This document shows positions 9,387 to 17,533 of a stretch of 64,000 bases of DNA, piece after piece; the stretch's first letter is position 1; each line of letters begins with the position of its first letter. Origin of the DNA: Streptomyces sp. NBC_00289. GTDB lineage: Bacteria > Actinomycetota > Actinomycetes > Streptomycetales > Streptomycetaceae. A model generated the notes under the pieces. That model was given only the letters and a program-made list of their open reading frames with translations, ran no database searches and was not told the DNA's origin. The position numbers and the translations under genes were made by a program. The stretch covers positions 2,728,001-2,792,000 of the forward strand of contig NZ_CP108046.1 in assembly GCF_041435115.1 (NCBI RefSeq), in the 5' to 3' direction.

Positions 9387-11060
9387 ATGCGGCTGCGCGC
9401 ACTGCTGGACACCGACGCGCTGGGCCTGCGGCTGCTCGGCGGCGGGGACGAGCTGGACCGCACCGTGCGCGGGGTGATGACCACCGACCTCCGGGACCCC
9501 AGCCGCTATCTCTCGGGCGGGGAACTGGTGCTCACCGGGCTGGCCTGGCGCCGGGACGCCGCGGACTCCGAGCCGTTCGTACGGATCCTGGTGGCGGCCG
9601 GGGTGGCCGCCCTCGCGGCCGGTGAGGCCGAACTCGGTGACGTCCCCGAGGACCTGGTCCTCGCCTGTGCGCGGCACCGGCTGCCGCTGTTCGCCGTGCA
9701 CGAGTCGGTGGCCTTCGCGACCATCACCGAGCACGTCGTACGGCAGGTCTCCGGGGAGCGGGCCGGCGACCTCGCGGCCGTCGTGGACCGGCACCGCCGG
9801 ATGATGACCTCCGGTCCGGCGGGCGGCGGCCCGGACGTGGTCCTCGATCTGCTCGGCTCGGACCTGGACCTGCGGGCCTGGGTGCTGTCGCCCGCCGGGC
9901 GGCTGATCGCCGGCTCGAAGGCCGCCGGGCCCGCCCTGCCCGCCGAGGTGTGCGCGCGGCTCGCGGCCGAGCACCTGACGGCGGCCCGCACGGGCCGCCG
10001 CGGTCCGCACCGGCTGACCCTGGGACCCACCACGTACTCCGTCTTCCCGGTGCGCGGCGGCGGCCGCTCCCCGCTGGGCTCCCGCGACGTGCGCGAGACG
10101 GTGCTGTCGGACTGGCTGCTGGTCGTCGAGGCGGACGCCGGGGACTGGCCCGAGGAGCGGCTGGACCTGCTGCAGGGAGTGGCGCAGCTGATCGCGGTCG
10201 AGCGGGACCGGCGGGACGCGGGGCGCACGGTGCGGCGGCGGCTGGCGCAGGAGGTCCTCGAACTGGTGCAGGCGGGCGCGGCGCCCGCCGAGATCGCCGC
10301 GCGCCTGCGGGTCGCGGCCCCGGTGCTGCTGCCCGGGCTCGGGGCGGCCCCGCACTGGCAGGTGGTCGTGGCCCGGGTCGAGTGGGAGGGCGCCGAGTTC
10401 GAGGGCGGCCCGGTGGCGCAGTCGCTCCTGGAGGAGATCCTGGTCGACCCGCTCGCCACCGGGCCCGAGCCCTCCGACCGGATCGCCGTGGCCCACACCG
10501 GCGACGAGGCCGTGGCGCTCGTGCCGCTGCCCGCGGTGTCGAGCGAGCACGACGGCTCCGAGGGCGGGGTGGTCGCCGACGCCCTCCTGGAGTCCGTACG
10601 GATGCCGCTGTCGGCCGGTCTGGACGGCGACGGGCGGGTCACGCTCGGCGTGAGCGCGTCCGTGCACTCGGCTGAGGGGCTGCACGGGGCGCTGGAGGAG
10701 GCCCGGCACGCGCGGCGGGTGGCGGCGGCGCGACCCGGCCGGGTGTGCGCGGCCGGGCACCAGGAGCTGGCCTCGCACGTCCTGCTGCTGCCGTTCGTCC
10801 CCGACGACGTCCGCCGCGCCTTCACGGCGCGACTGCTCGACCCGTTGCGGGACTACGACCGCCGGCACCGCGCCGAGCTGATCCCGACCCTGGAGGCCTT
10901 CCTCGACTGCGACGGCTCCTGGACGCGCTGCGCGAGCCGGCTGCACCTGCATGTCAACACGCTGCGCTACCGGGTCGGGCGGATCGAGCAGTTGACGAGC
11001 CGTGACCTGTCCCGGCTGGAGGACAAGCTCGATTTCTTCCTGGCGTTGCGGATGAGCTGA
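9387..11060 (+). CDS. PucR family transcriptional regulator
   Basis: 557 aa. The N-terminal PucR ligand-sensing domain (about residues 1-125) begins MRLRALLDTDALGL. A GGDEF-like middle domain occupies roughly 300-430. The C-terminal HTH_30 domain contains CASRLHLHVNTLRYRVGRIEQL, ending in LEDKLDFFLALRMS. PucR proteins activate purine catabolism genes in response to purine intermediates. Its divergent position next to the xanthine dehydrogenase operon strongly suggests it controls that operon. Start ATG 9387 lies 28 bp after a TAGATT -10-like box. Confidence 0.9.
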   Translation: MRLRALLDTDALGLRLLGGGDELDRTVRGVMTTDLRDPSRYLSGGELVLTGLAWRRDAADSEPFVRILVAAGVAALAAGEAELGDVPEDLVLACARHRLPLFAVHESVAFATITEHVVRQVSGERAGDLAAVVDRHRRMMTSGPAGGGPDVVLDLLGSDLDLRAWVLSPAGRLIAGSKAAGPALPAEVCARLAAEHLTAARTGRRGPHRLTLGPTTYSVFPVRGGGRSPLGSRDVRETVLSDWLLVVEADAGDWPEERLDLLQGVAQLIAVERDRRDAGRTVRRRLAQEVLELVQAGAAPAEIAARLRVAAPVLLPGLGAAPHWQVVVARVEWEGAEFEGGPVAQSLLEEILVDPLATGPEPSDRIAVAHTGDEAVALVPLPAVSSEHDGSEGGVVADALLESVRMPLSAGLDGDGRVTLGVSASVHSAEGLHGALEEARHARRVAAARPGRVCAAGHQELASHVLLLPFVPDDVRRAFTARLLDPLRDYDRRHRAELIPTLEAFLDCDGSWTRCASRLHLHVNTLRYRVGRIEQLTSRDLSRLEDKLDFFLALRMS

Positions 11061-11087
11061 GTCGTCGGGGGCTGGGCCGGCGGGTGC

Positions 11088-11106
11088 GGAACGGTCCCGC
11101 CGTTCC
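11088..11106 (+). terminator. Stem-loop after the PucR gene
   Basis: Perfect 7-bp inverted repeat GGAACGG / CCGTTCC with a 5-base loop, 28 bases past the pucR-type stop codon. No U-tract follows, which is normal for Streptomyces. It is a likely terminator. Confidence 0.5.
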
Positions 11107-11218
11107 CACGACTTTGTGAATTCTTTCACCCACCCTCTTGGCCGGGCCACGGAATTCGTGCTGAGATGCCGCAACCGCTCACAGCTCGACGGCGTGCTGG
11201 GATCTTGGGGAGGACAAT

Positions 11219-11992
11219 GTGGCGTCTACCGCCATGTCTGGTTACGGAACGACCGCTGGCGACGATCCACTCCAGACCGCGGTATGGCGGCTGCGCTCGC
11301 GCGCCTGCTGGACCGACGCGGCCGCTCTGCTCCGGCCGGACACCGCGGCGGCCGCGCTGCAACGGGCCGGTCTGCTCGTGGAGCGGTGCCTGTACACCGA
11401 ACAGGGCTGGGAGGAGGCCGAGGACGCGCTGCGTACGGCCGAGGCGCTGGCCCACGGCGACGACGAGCGCGGGGCCGCCGCCTGCGAACGGGGGCAACTG
11501 GCGTACGCGGCCACGCTGCACGGCGTACGGGACCGCGCCGACGAGGCGCGGGCCGCGCTCGGGCGGGCGGCGGCGCTGATCCCCCCGGGGGCGGCCGCGC
11601 GGGCCCTGCTGGACTTCCGGCGCGGGCTGCTCGCGGAGAACCTCTCCGGCTCACCGCAGGCCGCGCGGGCGGCGTACCGGCGCGCGCACGCCGGCGCCGC
11701 GGCGCACGCCGATCCCCTGCTGCTGTCCTTCACCTGGCGGCATCTCGCCGGACTCGCCCTGCGGGAGGGCGAGTTGGCGGAGGCACGGCACGGCTTCGCC
11801 GAATCCCTGCGCATCCGCGAGGAGTTGGGCTACCTGGTGGGCACGGCACCGGCCCTTGCCTCACTGGCCGACGCGGAGGTGGAACCGGAGGCGTCACGCC
11901 TGCGCGAGGAGGCCGGACGCCTGTTCCGCCTGCTCGGAGGCGTACCGACGTGGCTGGCACGGCAGTTGGCGCCGCCCGCGGCGACGGCGTAG
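11219..11992 (+). CDS. TPR-like helical-repeat protein
   Basis: 257 aa, Ala-, Arg- and Leu-rich, all helical. Repeated pairs of helices such as EEAEDALRTAEALAHGDDE, DEARAALGRAAALIPPGAAA and AEARHGFAESLRIREELG match tetratricopeptide-type scaffolds. The GTG start at 11219 is chosen because GGGGAGGA lies about 6 bases upstream; the overlapping ATG at 11217 opens a different frame. No enzymatic motif is present. Such proteins act as protein-protein adaptors, sometimes derived from SARP/LuxR regulators, but here there is no DNA-binding domain. It is convergent with the GntR gene. Role unknown. Confidence 0.7.
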   Translation: MASTAMSGYGTTAGDDPLQTAVWRLRSRACWTDAAALLRPDTAAAALQRAGLLVERCLYTEQGWEEAEDALRTAEALAHGDDERGAAACERGQLAYAATLHGVRDRADEARAALGRAAALIPPGAAARALLDFRRGLLAENLSGSPQAARAAYRRAHAGAAAHADPLLLSFTWRHLAGLALREGELAEARHGFAESLRIREELGYLVGTAPALASLADAEVEPEASRLREEAGRLFRLLGGVPTWLARQLAPPAATA

Positions 11993-12060
11993 TACGCGGG
12001 CCCGGTGGGCAGCCGGACGGGACAGCGGTTGTCCGGTCCGGCTGTGGCGCTGGGCCTGCT

Positions 12061-12124
12061 GCGCGGCGTGAGCCGACCGACCGCGGCGGCCGAACCGGCG
12101 GCGGCCGGTCGGCTCACGCCGCGC
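12061..12124. terminator. Long inverted repeat between convergent genes
   Basis: Perfect 19-bp arms at 12061-12079 and 12106-12124 separated by 26 bases that are themselves CG-rich and can pair further. The right arm contains the stop codon and last codons of the GntR gene. It lies between the TPR gene (plus) and the GntR gene (minus), so it is well placed as a bidirectional terminator. Confidence 0.75.
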
Positions 12125-12914
12125 CGGTGAAGTGTTCTCCGACCAGGGCTCCGACCACGTCCAGGTCTCGTGCGACCAACGCGTCCAGCAGGGCGGCGTG
12201 TTCCGCCGCGTCGGCCAGCAGCTCGGCGCGGCGCCGGGAGGCGGGGCCGCCGACCAGGGGCCACTGGGCGCGGCGGTGCAGGTCGTCGGCGACCTGGACC
12301 AGCTGTTCGTTCCCGGAGAGGGAGAGCATCGCCCGGTGGAAGGCCCGGTCCGACTCGGCGTACGTGGCGGGGCAGCCGGAGGACGCCGCGCGGACCGTCG
12401 CCTCGGCGGCGGGCCGCAGCGCGGTCCAGCGGTCGGCGGGGACCGTGCGGGCGAGCCGCAGCATCACCGGCACCTCGATCAGGGCCCGGACCTCCGCCAG
12501 TTCGGCCAGCTCCCGCGCGCCGCGTTCGACCACCCGGAACCCGCGGTTGGGAACCACCTCGACCGCGCCCTCGAGCGCCAGCTGCTGCATGGCCTCGCGG
12601 ACCGGTGTCGCGGAGACGCCGAAGCGGTCGCCGAGCGCGGGCGCCGAGTAGACCTCGCCCGGTCGCAGCTCGCCGGTGACCAGCGCGGTGCGCAGGGCGT
12701 CGAGGATCTGCCCGCGCACGGAGGACCGCTGGACGACGTGGCGGGGGCGGGGAAGAGGCTGCTCGCTGTGGGTGTGCTCACCCCGGGCGGCTCCGGGCGC
12801 GGCGCACCTCTCCCGCTCCACGTCCTCGGCCCGCGGCTGCGACGGCACCCGTGGCGCCACCGCGGGCAGGTCGGGGACGCCGGTCCCGGCGGAGCCCTGC
12901 GCGCCCTGCTTCAC
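12114..12914 (-). CDS. GntR family (FadR/FCD subgroup) transcriptional regulator
   Basis: 266 aa from GTG 12914, preceded by GGAGGACCC; an ATG at 12950 in the same frame lacks a ribosome site. About 50 residues of low-complexity N-terminus precede the winged HTH (SSVRGQILDALRTALVTGEL, then FGVSATPVREAMQQLALEG). The C-terminal FCD ligand-binding domain has the metal and ligand residues in TYAESDRAFHRAML and AAEHAALLDALVARD. FCD regulators bind small carboxylic acids. No obvious target operon adjoins, so it may act elsewhere or on itself. Confidence 0.88.
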   Translation of the reverse strand: MKQGAQGSAGTGVPDLPAVAPRVPSQPRAEDVERERCAAPGAARGEHTHSEQPLPRPRHVVQRSSVRGQILDALRTALVTGELRPGEVYSAPALGDRFGVSATPVREAMQQLALEGAVEVVPNRGFRVVERGARELAELAEVRALIEVPVMLRLARTVPADRWTALRPAAEATVRAASSGCPATYAESDRAFHRAMLSLSGNEQLVQVADDLHRRAQWPLVGGPASRRRAELLADAAEHAALLDALVARDLDVVGALVGEHFTGAA

Positions 12915-13024
12915 GGGTCCTCCTCCGGACGTGTCGGTACTTGGGGCCATTACGGCGGGTTGTTACTCGTCCGTCAAGCACCATAGGCGCAGAAGCCGCC
13001 AGTTCAAACACCGACGATTTCGGA

Positions 13025-13043
13025 TAAGGTTAGGCTTACCTCG
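13025..13043. promoter_or_regulatory. Iron box-like operator (DmdR/DtxR type)
   Basis: TAAGGTTAGGCTTACCTCG agrees with 15 of 19 positions of the actinobacterial iron-box consensus (TTAGGTTAGGCTAACCTAA). It lies 47 bp upstream of the siderophore-reductase start, where iron-loaded DmdR1 would repress. Confidence 0.7.
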
Positions 13044-13089
13044 CTCACTTGACCCGTCCTCTCGACGATCGCGGAACGGTGGTCCCGGC

Positions 13090-13938
13090 ATGCCTGTGCC
13101 CCTTTCGGCCCTCGCGGGCGCCTACGCGCGACTCACCGAGGTCCTTTCGGGACTGGCCGTCACGGAGCCGGCCGCCGGTGCCGAGCTCCCCCGGGGCGGC
13201 GGCTGGATCTCCGCCGCCTCACTCGCGGAGGGCGGCGCCGCCCTCGACGCGTTCCTCGCCCAGGACGACGCCCAGGTGCTGCGGGACTACGGCCGACGGG
13301 CTCGTCCGGACGTCGTCGCGAGCTTCGGACTGCACCGGTACGCCTGGCCCGCCTGCCTCCTGATCACCGTGCCGTGGTTCCTGCACCGCCGGGTGCCGCG
13401 CCTGCCCGTGACCCACGTCTCCTACGACCGCACCGCCACCGGTTTCGACCTCGGCCACCTGGCCGTACGGTCGGCCGGCTTCGCCTGTCTGCCCGGCGAT
13501 CCCGCGGCGGTGCTGCCCGGCGCCCGGGTGGTCGCCGGCGAGGAGGCCCTGCGGGCCGAGGTGCGGGCGGCGGTCGCCGAGCACCTGGAGCCCGTGCTCG
13601 CCGCATTCGGACCGCGCACGCGGCGGCGCGGCCGCGCGCTGTGGGGCATGGTGACCGACGAGGTCGTGGAGGGGCTCTGGTACGTCGCCCAGCTGCTCGG
13701 CGAGCAGGAGCGCGCGGTGCGCGAACTCGAGCTGCTGCTGCCGGGCGCGACCCGGCCGTACGTCGGCTCGGCCGCCTTCCGTGAACTGAGCGGTCCGACG
13801 GGCGAGCCGCTGCCCACCCGCGACCGGGCGAGCTGCTGCATGTTCTACACGGTGCGCCCCGAGGACACCTGCGCCACCTGCCCGCGCACCTGCGACGCGG
13901 ACCGCATCGCCAAGCTCACGATGGCCGCCGCCAGTTGA
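13090..13938 (+). CDS. Siderophore-iron reductase, FhuF-like, [2Fe-2S]
   Basis: 282 aa from ATG 13090. The C-terminus carries the FhuF-type cluster ligands: a CC pair in RASCCMFYTVRPED, then CATCPRTC. The middle contains the ferric-reductase-like domain. These cytoplasmic proteins reduce Fe(III)-siderophore to release iron. An iron-box-like site directly upstream supports iron repression. It stands alone, not beside a siderophore transporter. The open frame starts far upstream but that portion is antisense to the GntR gene. Confidence 0.85.
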   Translation: MPVPLSALAGAYARLTEVLSGLAVTEPAAGAELPRGGGWISAASLAEGGAALDAFLAQDDAQVLRDYGRRARPDVVASFGLHRYAWPACLLITVPWFLHRRVPRLPVTHVSYDRTATGFDLGHLAVRSAGFACLPGDPAAVLPGARVVAGEEALRAEVRAAVAEHLEPVLAAFGPRTRRRGRALWGMVTDEVVEGLWYVAQLLGEQERAVRELELLLPGATRPYVGSAAFRELSGPTGEPLPTRDRASCCMFYTVRPEDTCATCPRTCDADRIAKLTMAAAS

Positions 13939-14242
13939 GGCACCCTCAGGCGGGACGCCCACCGGGCGTCCTCTAGTATCAGCCACGCACCGGACCCCCG
14001 CTCCTGTTACAGGCGATTCACAATTTCCTCACCTGGCGCAGGAACTTTCCGTGGAACCACCCGGACGGGTAGTCTTATTCGAACTCAACTCCCGCCCCTC
14101 AAGCGGCAGTTCGAGCAGAACGCCGCCCTGGGCATCCCCTTGCACTTCCTTGGCGGCCTCTTGCCCCGAAACCCCCTGAGGACCGGTGGAATTGGGCCAC
14201 TATGGCGGGCGTTACGCCCTATCCCAATGCAAGGGACCCCAG
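13939..14242. other. Intergenic region with terminator and promoter-like AT-rich stretch
   Basis: 304 bp. It starts with a hairpin, GGACGCCC 13953-13960 and GGGCGTCC 13964-13971, that probably terminates the siderophore-reductase transcript. Around 14020-14085 there is a locally AT-richer stretch with TAGTCTTATT, likely the promoter of the DUF2637 gene. No gene seen. Confidence 0.45.
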
Positions 14243-15277
14243 ATGAGACTGACCGACATATCGCTGAACTGGCTGCTTCCGGGCGCCGTACTGCTCCTGG
14301 GCATGCTGGCGGCGGTGGCGGTACTCGCGCGCGGCAAGCGCTCCTCGGGGGAGAACGCGGGCACGGAAGACTCGTGGGAGCGCACCGAGGAGCGCCGCAG
14401 GCGCAAGGAGGCCGTCTACGGCACGGCCTCCTATGTTCTTCTGTTCTGCTGCGCGGCCGTCGCCGCCGCGCTCTCCTTCCACGGTCTGGTCGGCTTCGGC
14501 CAGCAGAACCTCGGCCTCACCAACGGCTGGGAATACCTGGTGCCGTTCGGCCTGGACGGCGCGGCCATGTTCTGCTCGGTGCTCGCGGTGCGCGAGGCCA
14601 GCCACGGCGACGCGGCTCTCGGCTCCCGGATACTCGTGTGGACGTTCGCGGGTGCCGCGGCCTGGTTCAACTGGGTGCACGCGCCCAGGGGTCTCGGCCA
14701 CGACGGCGCGCCGCAGTTCTTCTCCGGCATGTCCCTCTCGGCGGCCGTGCTCTTCGACCGCGCGCTGAAGCAGACCCGCCGGGCCGCGCTGCGCGAGCAG
14801 GGCCTGGTGCCGCGTCCGCTGCCGCAGATCCGTATCGTGCGCTGGCTGCGGGCCCCCCGCGAGACGTACAGGGCCTGGTCGCTGATGCTTCTGGAGAACG
14901 TGCGCAGCCTGGACGAGGCGGTCGACGAGGTTCGCGAGGACAAGCGCGAGAAGGAGTCCGCCCGCCTGCGCCGTCGCGACCAGCAGCGGGTGGAGCGCGC
15001 CCAGCTCAAGGCCATCAGCCGGGGCCACCGCGGCATCGTCGGCCGCGGCCGGCAGCTGGAGGCACAGGCCACGCTGGAGCGGGCCCCCGCCCAGGTGTCC
15101 GCGGAGCCCGCCATATCCCCCGAACTGCCGTCCCGCGTCCGGCACTCGCTGCAGCCCGTGCGCAGCGGATCCGAGTCCCACAGCGTCGATCTCACCGCGG
15201 AGGACGACACAATGGCCCTCCCTCGCCTCGACTCCCTTGAGCGCAAGCTCAAGGACCTCGAGCAGCAGTTCGGCTGA
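14243..15277 (+). CDS. DUF2637 domain membrane protein
   Basis: 344 aa from ATG 14243 (MRLTDISLNWLLPG), preceded by AAGGGA. The first helix is LLPGAVLLLGMLAAVAVLA. A DUF2637 core of about four membrane helices follows (YVLLFCCAAVAAALSFHGLVG, LVPFGLDGAAMFCSVLAV, ILVWTFAGAAAWFNWVHA). The C-terminal half is a cytoplasmic charged region with a coiled-coil-like segment rich in Glu, Arg and Lys around residues 230-270. DUF2637 proteins in actinomycetes are frequent on conjugative elements (Spd-type spread proteins) and at chromosomal loci. No other plasmid gene is nearby, so a housekeeping or regulatory role is equally possible. Confidence 0.8.
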   Translation: MRLTDISLNWLLPGAVLLLGMLAAVAVLARGKRSSGENAGTEDSWERTEERRRRKEAVYGTASYVLLFCCAAVAAALSFHGLVGFGQQNLGLTNGWEYLVPFGLDGAAMFCSVLAVREASHGDAALGSRILVWTFAGAAAWFNWVHAPRGLGHDGAPQFFSGMSLSAAVLFDRALKQTRRAALREQGLVPRPLPQIRIVRWLRAPRETYRAWSLMLLENVRSLDEAVDEVREDKREKESARLRRRDQQRVERAQLKAISRGHRGIVGRGRQLEAQATLERAPAQVSAEPAISPELPSRVRHSLQPVRSGSESHSVDLTAEDDTMALPRLDSLERKLKDLEQQFG

Positions 15278-15289
15278 GACAGCCGGCAT

Positions 15290-15328
15290 GGGGAGGGGGC
15301 GTGACCCACGCGGTCACGCCCCCTCCCC
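15290..15328. terminator. Strong bidirectional terminator
   Basis: Perfect 16-bp stem (15290-15305 with 15313-15328) with a 7-base loop, between the ends of the DUF2637 gene and the convergent ATP-binding protein gene. Confidence 0.85.
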
Positions 15329-15331
15329 CGT

Positions 15332-15874
15332 TCACGCCACTCCGGCGTCGAGCTCGAACCACACCGCCTTGCCCACCCCGTGCACCCGCACGCCCCACGC
15401 GTCCGCGAGGGACTGCACCAGGAACAGACCCCGGCCGTTCGTACCGTCGTCGGCGTTCGGTACGCGCAGCCGGGGTCTGCGGCCCACGAAGTCCCGTACC
15501 TCCACCCTGAGTCCACGGGGTCCCACGGTGGCCGTGAGCAGGGCGTCGTGGTCGGTGTGGACCACCGCGTTGGTGACGAGTTCACTGGTCAGCAGTTCGG
15601 CTATCTCCGATCGTCCGGGCCTCCCCCAGGTCCGTAACAGCTCTCGCAGTGCCCGGCGTGCCTCGGGCACCGCCCGCAGGTCCGCCCGGCCGAGTCTGCG
15701 CCTGAGCTGCGGTGCCGGCGCCTGTTCCGTGGCGCTCCCGGCCTCGTCCTCCACCGTCTTCGCCGAGAAGGCCCCTACTGCCGTGGGACCGCCTCCTCGT
15801 GCCTGCCTCTCCATGACCCCCGCCCGCGTGTCGATGTCGGTTCCCCCCTGCTCGAACACGTTCACGGGATCCAT
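15332..15874 (-). CDS. ATP-binding (HATPase_c) anti-sigma-type regulator, contains a TTA codon
   Basis: 180 aa. The C-terminal 120 residues form a histidine-kinase-like ATPase of the RsbW/SpoIIAB group: N-box LLTSELVTNAVVHT, G1-like DFVGRRPRL, G2-like NGRGLFLVQSLADAWGV. Such single-domain kinases phosphorylate anti-anti-sigma factors, or act as orphan regulators, of which Streptomyces has dozens. The N-terminal 60 residues are low complexity. Leucine in ELLRTW is encoded by TTA (15635-15637), implying bldA-dependent translation and a developmental role. The partner sigma factor is not adjacent. Confidence 0.85.
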   Translation of the reverse strand: MDPVNVFEQGGTDIDTRAGVMERQARGGGPTAVGAFSAKTVEDEAGSATEQAPAPQLRRRLGRADLRAVPEARRALRELLRTWGRPGRSEIAELLTSELVTNAVVHTDHDALLTATVGPRGLRVEVRDFVGRRPRLRVPNADDGTNGRGLFLVQSLADAWGVRVHGVGKAVWFELDAGVA

Positions 15875-15995
15875 GCCCAGTGGGACACGCGCCAGACACC
15901 TGCGTACCGAGTGAGGCCCCCGGCTCGCGAAACTGGCCGGAATCAGCCGGTCCTTCCGGGGCGGGCCGCCCTCGACGACAGCCCGCCCCCGACGG

Positions 15996-16475
15996 CTACT
16001 CGCTCTCCACGCCCTTGGTGCCGATGTGGAAGATCTTGTGGCCGCGGGTCATGTCGACGACCAGCTTGGTGGTCGCGCCGCCGCCCCAGGTCAGGGTGAT
16101 GCCCGCCTCGGTGTGGTCGGCGGTGCCGTTGTCGGTGACCTTCCACTTGAGGGGGACGTTCTGGGCGCGCAGGACGCCGTCGGCGTGGTTCTCCGCCTCC
16201 CAGGTCTTGAGCTCCTTCAGGAAGGAGGCGCTGAGGTAGTACTTCCTGAGCTCCTGCGCGAGCCTGCCGCCGTGGTCCGGGTCGCTCTGGGCGTCGATGT
16301 AGGCGCCGTAGAAGTCGGCGATACGGGTGACGGAGTCGGACGGCTTGCCGCTCACGGAACGCGGTGCGCCGGCGGACGCCTGCGCCGTCGCGCCGAGGCC
16401 CAGGGCGACGGCGAGCAGACTCGCCGTCAGGGCGGTGCGGCGGACGGGACGGCGGACGGTGGTCCTGCTGGTCAT
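15996..16475 (-). CDS. Small secreted protein of unknown function
   Basis: 159 aa. A clear signal peptide (RRPVRRTALTASLLAVALGL, ending ATAQASA) precedes a mature domain of about 120 residues with no cysteine. Features include RIADFYGAYIDAQ, LAQELRKYYLSASFLKELKTW and HKIFHIGTKG. The compact alpha+beta look recalls NTF2-like folds, but I cannot name the family. It follows another secreted-protein gene in the same direction, separated by a terminator-like stem and a tandem repeat. Confidence 0.7.
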   Translation of the reverse strand: MTSRTTVRRPVRRTALTASLLAVALGLGATAQASAGAPRSVSGKPSDSVTRIADFYGAYIDAQSDPDHGGRLAQELRKYYLSASFLKELKTWEAENHADGVLRAQNVPLKWKVTDNGTADHTEAGITLTWGGGATTKLVVDMTRGHKIFHIGTKGVESE

Positions 16476-16533
16476 GTGTGTTCCCCGTGTTCGGTCACGA
16501 TGGTCGTTCGTGACGCCGGTCGTGTGCGGTCGA

Positions 16534-16608
16534 GTTGTTCGGTCGTGCGTTGAGTGAGGTTGTTCGGTCGTGCGGTCAGTGGAGTTGTTCGGTCGTGCCG
16601 CGGTCGGG
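16534..16608. repeat. 25-bp tandem repeat, three units
   Basis: GTTGTTCGGTCGTGC recurs at 16534, 16559 and 16584, an exact 25-bp period with divergence in the second half of each unit. It lies in the upstream region of the small secreted-protein gene at 16475 and may affect its promoter. Confidence 0.8.
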
Positions 16609-16615
16609 TCGTCGT

Positions 16616-16653
16616 GGGCCGCCCTCCCGACCCCCGTGGCGAGAGGGCGGCCC
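16616..16653 (-). terminator. Stem-loop after the 206-aa secreted protein gene
   Basis: GGGCCGCCCTC (16616-16626) pairs perfectly with GAGGGCGGCCC (16643-16653), 40 bases beyond the stop codon at 16693 in the leftward direction. Confidence 0.7.
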
Positions 16654-16692
16654 TGGTCGTGGACGACACGTCCGCGCGGTGGTGCGGGTCGG

Positions 16693-17313
16693 TCAGTGGA
16701 GCTTCTTGACGGCGGTCCTGGTCGTCTTCTTGAAGGCCTTCACCGGCGCGTCACCGAAGTCGCCCAGCTGCCCCCAGTCCACGACCGTCACCGTGCGGCC
16801 GTCCCGGCCGACCGAGAGGAGGCGGATGTCGGTCGCGCCCCAGGAGGTCTCGGTGTGCAGCCCGTAGACGTGGGCGCCCTCCTCGACGGCCAGCGAGCCG
16901 TAGTCCTTCAGGGTGGCCTCGACCTCCGGTTCGGCCCGCTCGATCCGGACCGGGCAGGACTTGATGTCCTTGTTGACCCGTGTGAAGCGGCCCTTCGCCG
17001 CGCTGACACTCGGCAGTTCGACGGAGACCTGGCGGGCGCTCGTGTCGAGGTCGGTACGGAAGTCGCGGTACCAGGAGTCCGAGCCGCCGCCCAGCGCCAT
17101 GCTCAGACACCGGTCCGTCTCCACCTCCTCCGGTACGCCGGCGGTGACCTTGCCGGCCGTCCACGGCGAGGAGGGGTGCGGCGGCAGGTCCGCCGCCGAG
17201 AGGAAGCCGGGCGCCCTCGTGGCCGCGTCCGCCGGTCCGGCGAGCGTGGTGCCGGCGGCGAGTCCCGCCACGGCGAGTGCGGTGAGCGCTCCTGCTCGAA
17301 TGCGCTTGGGCAT
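16693..17313 (-). CDS. Secreted protein of unknown function
   Basis: 206 aa from ATG 17313 (MPKRIRAGALTALAVAG) with a GGGGGA ribosome site; the longer open frame upstream lacks coding character. The signal peptide ends near TLAGPADAA. The mature part shows the pattern of Streptomyces lipoprotein/PknH-sensor-like extracellular domains: one cysteine in ETDRCLSMALGGG and a second in DIKSCPVRIERAEP, likely a disulfide, and a strand-rich end (ETSWGATDIRLLSVGRDG). This resemblance to a sensor-like fold is an inference. It is divergent from the XRE/TM gene. Confidence 0.75.
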   Translation of the reverse strand: MPKRIRAGALTALAVAGLAAGTTLAGPADAATRAPGFLSAADLPPHPSSPWTAGKVTAGVPEEVETDRCLSMALGGGSDSWYRDFRTDLDTSARQVSVELPSVSAAKGRFTRVNKDIKSCPVRIERAEPEVEATLKDYGSLAVEEGAHVYGLHTETSWGATDIRLLSVGRDGRTVTVVDWGQLGDFGDAPVKAFKKTTRTAVKKLH

Positions 17314-17533
17314 GGGTGTCCCCCGTGATGAAGTACCTGGGTGTCGGAAGTCGCGGCGCGGCCGGATGGTCCGTCCGGCGACGGTCGGTGCGACACCAGA
17401 AGCATCGGCGGACCGGGTGGGCGGGCGCAACCACCGAGCCGCGATCCGCCACGGTGGAACCATCCCAGGCCATCTGACGTGCAGGTATATGGAGTGCCTG
17501 GGATGCCGTCCCGGGCCCGGAGACGGGGGTACG

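Noticed and set aside
14243..15277. Evidence for an integrated conjugative element around the DUF2637 gene
   Set aside because: No integrase, replication protein, Tra FtsK-like gene or attachment repeat is nearby.
16472..16669. Leftward 65-aa frame whose stop overlaps the start of the secreted-protein gene at 16475
   Set aside because: It is made largely of the 25-bp tandem repeat and is Thr/Arg-rich; it also contains a terminator stem.
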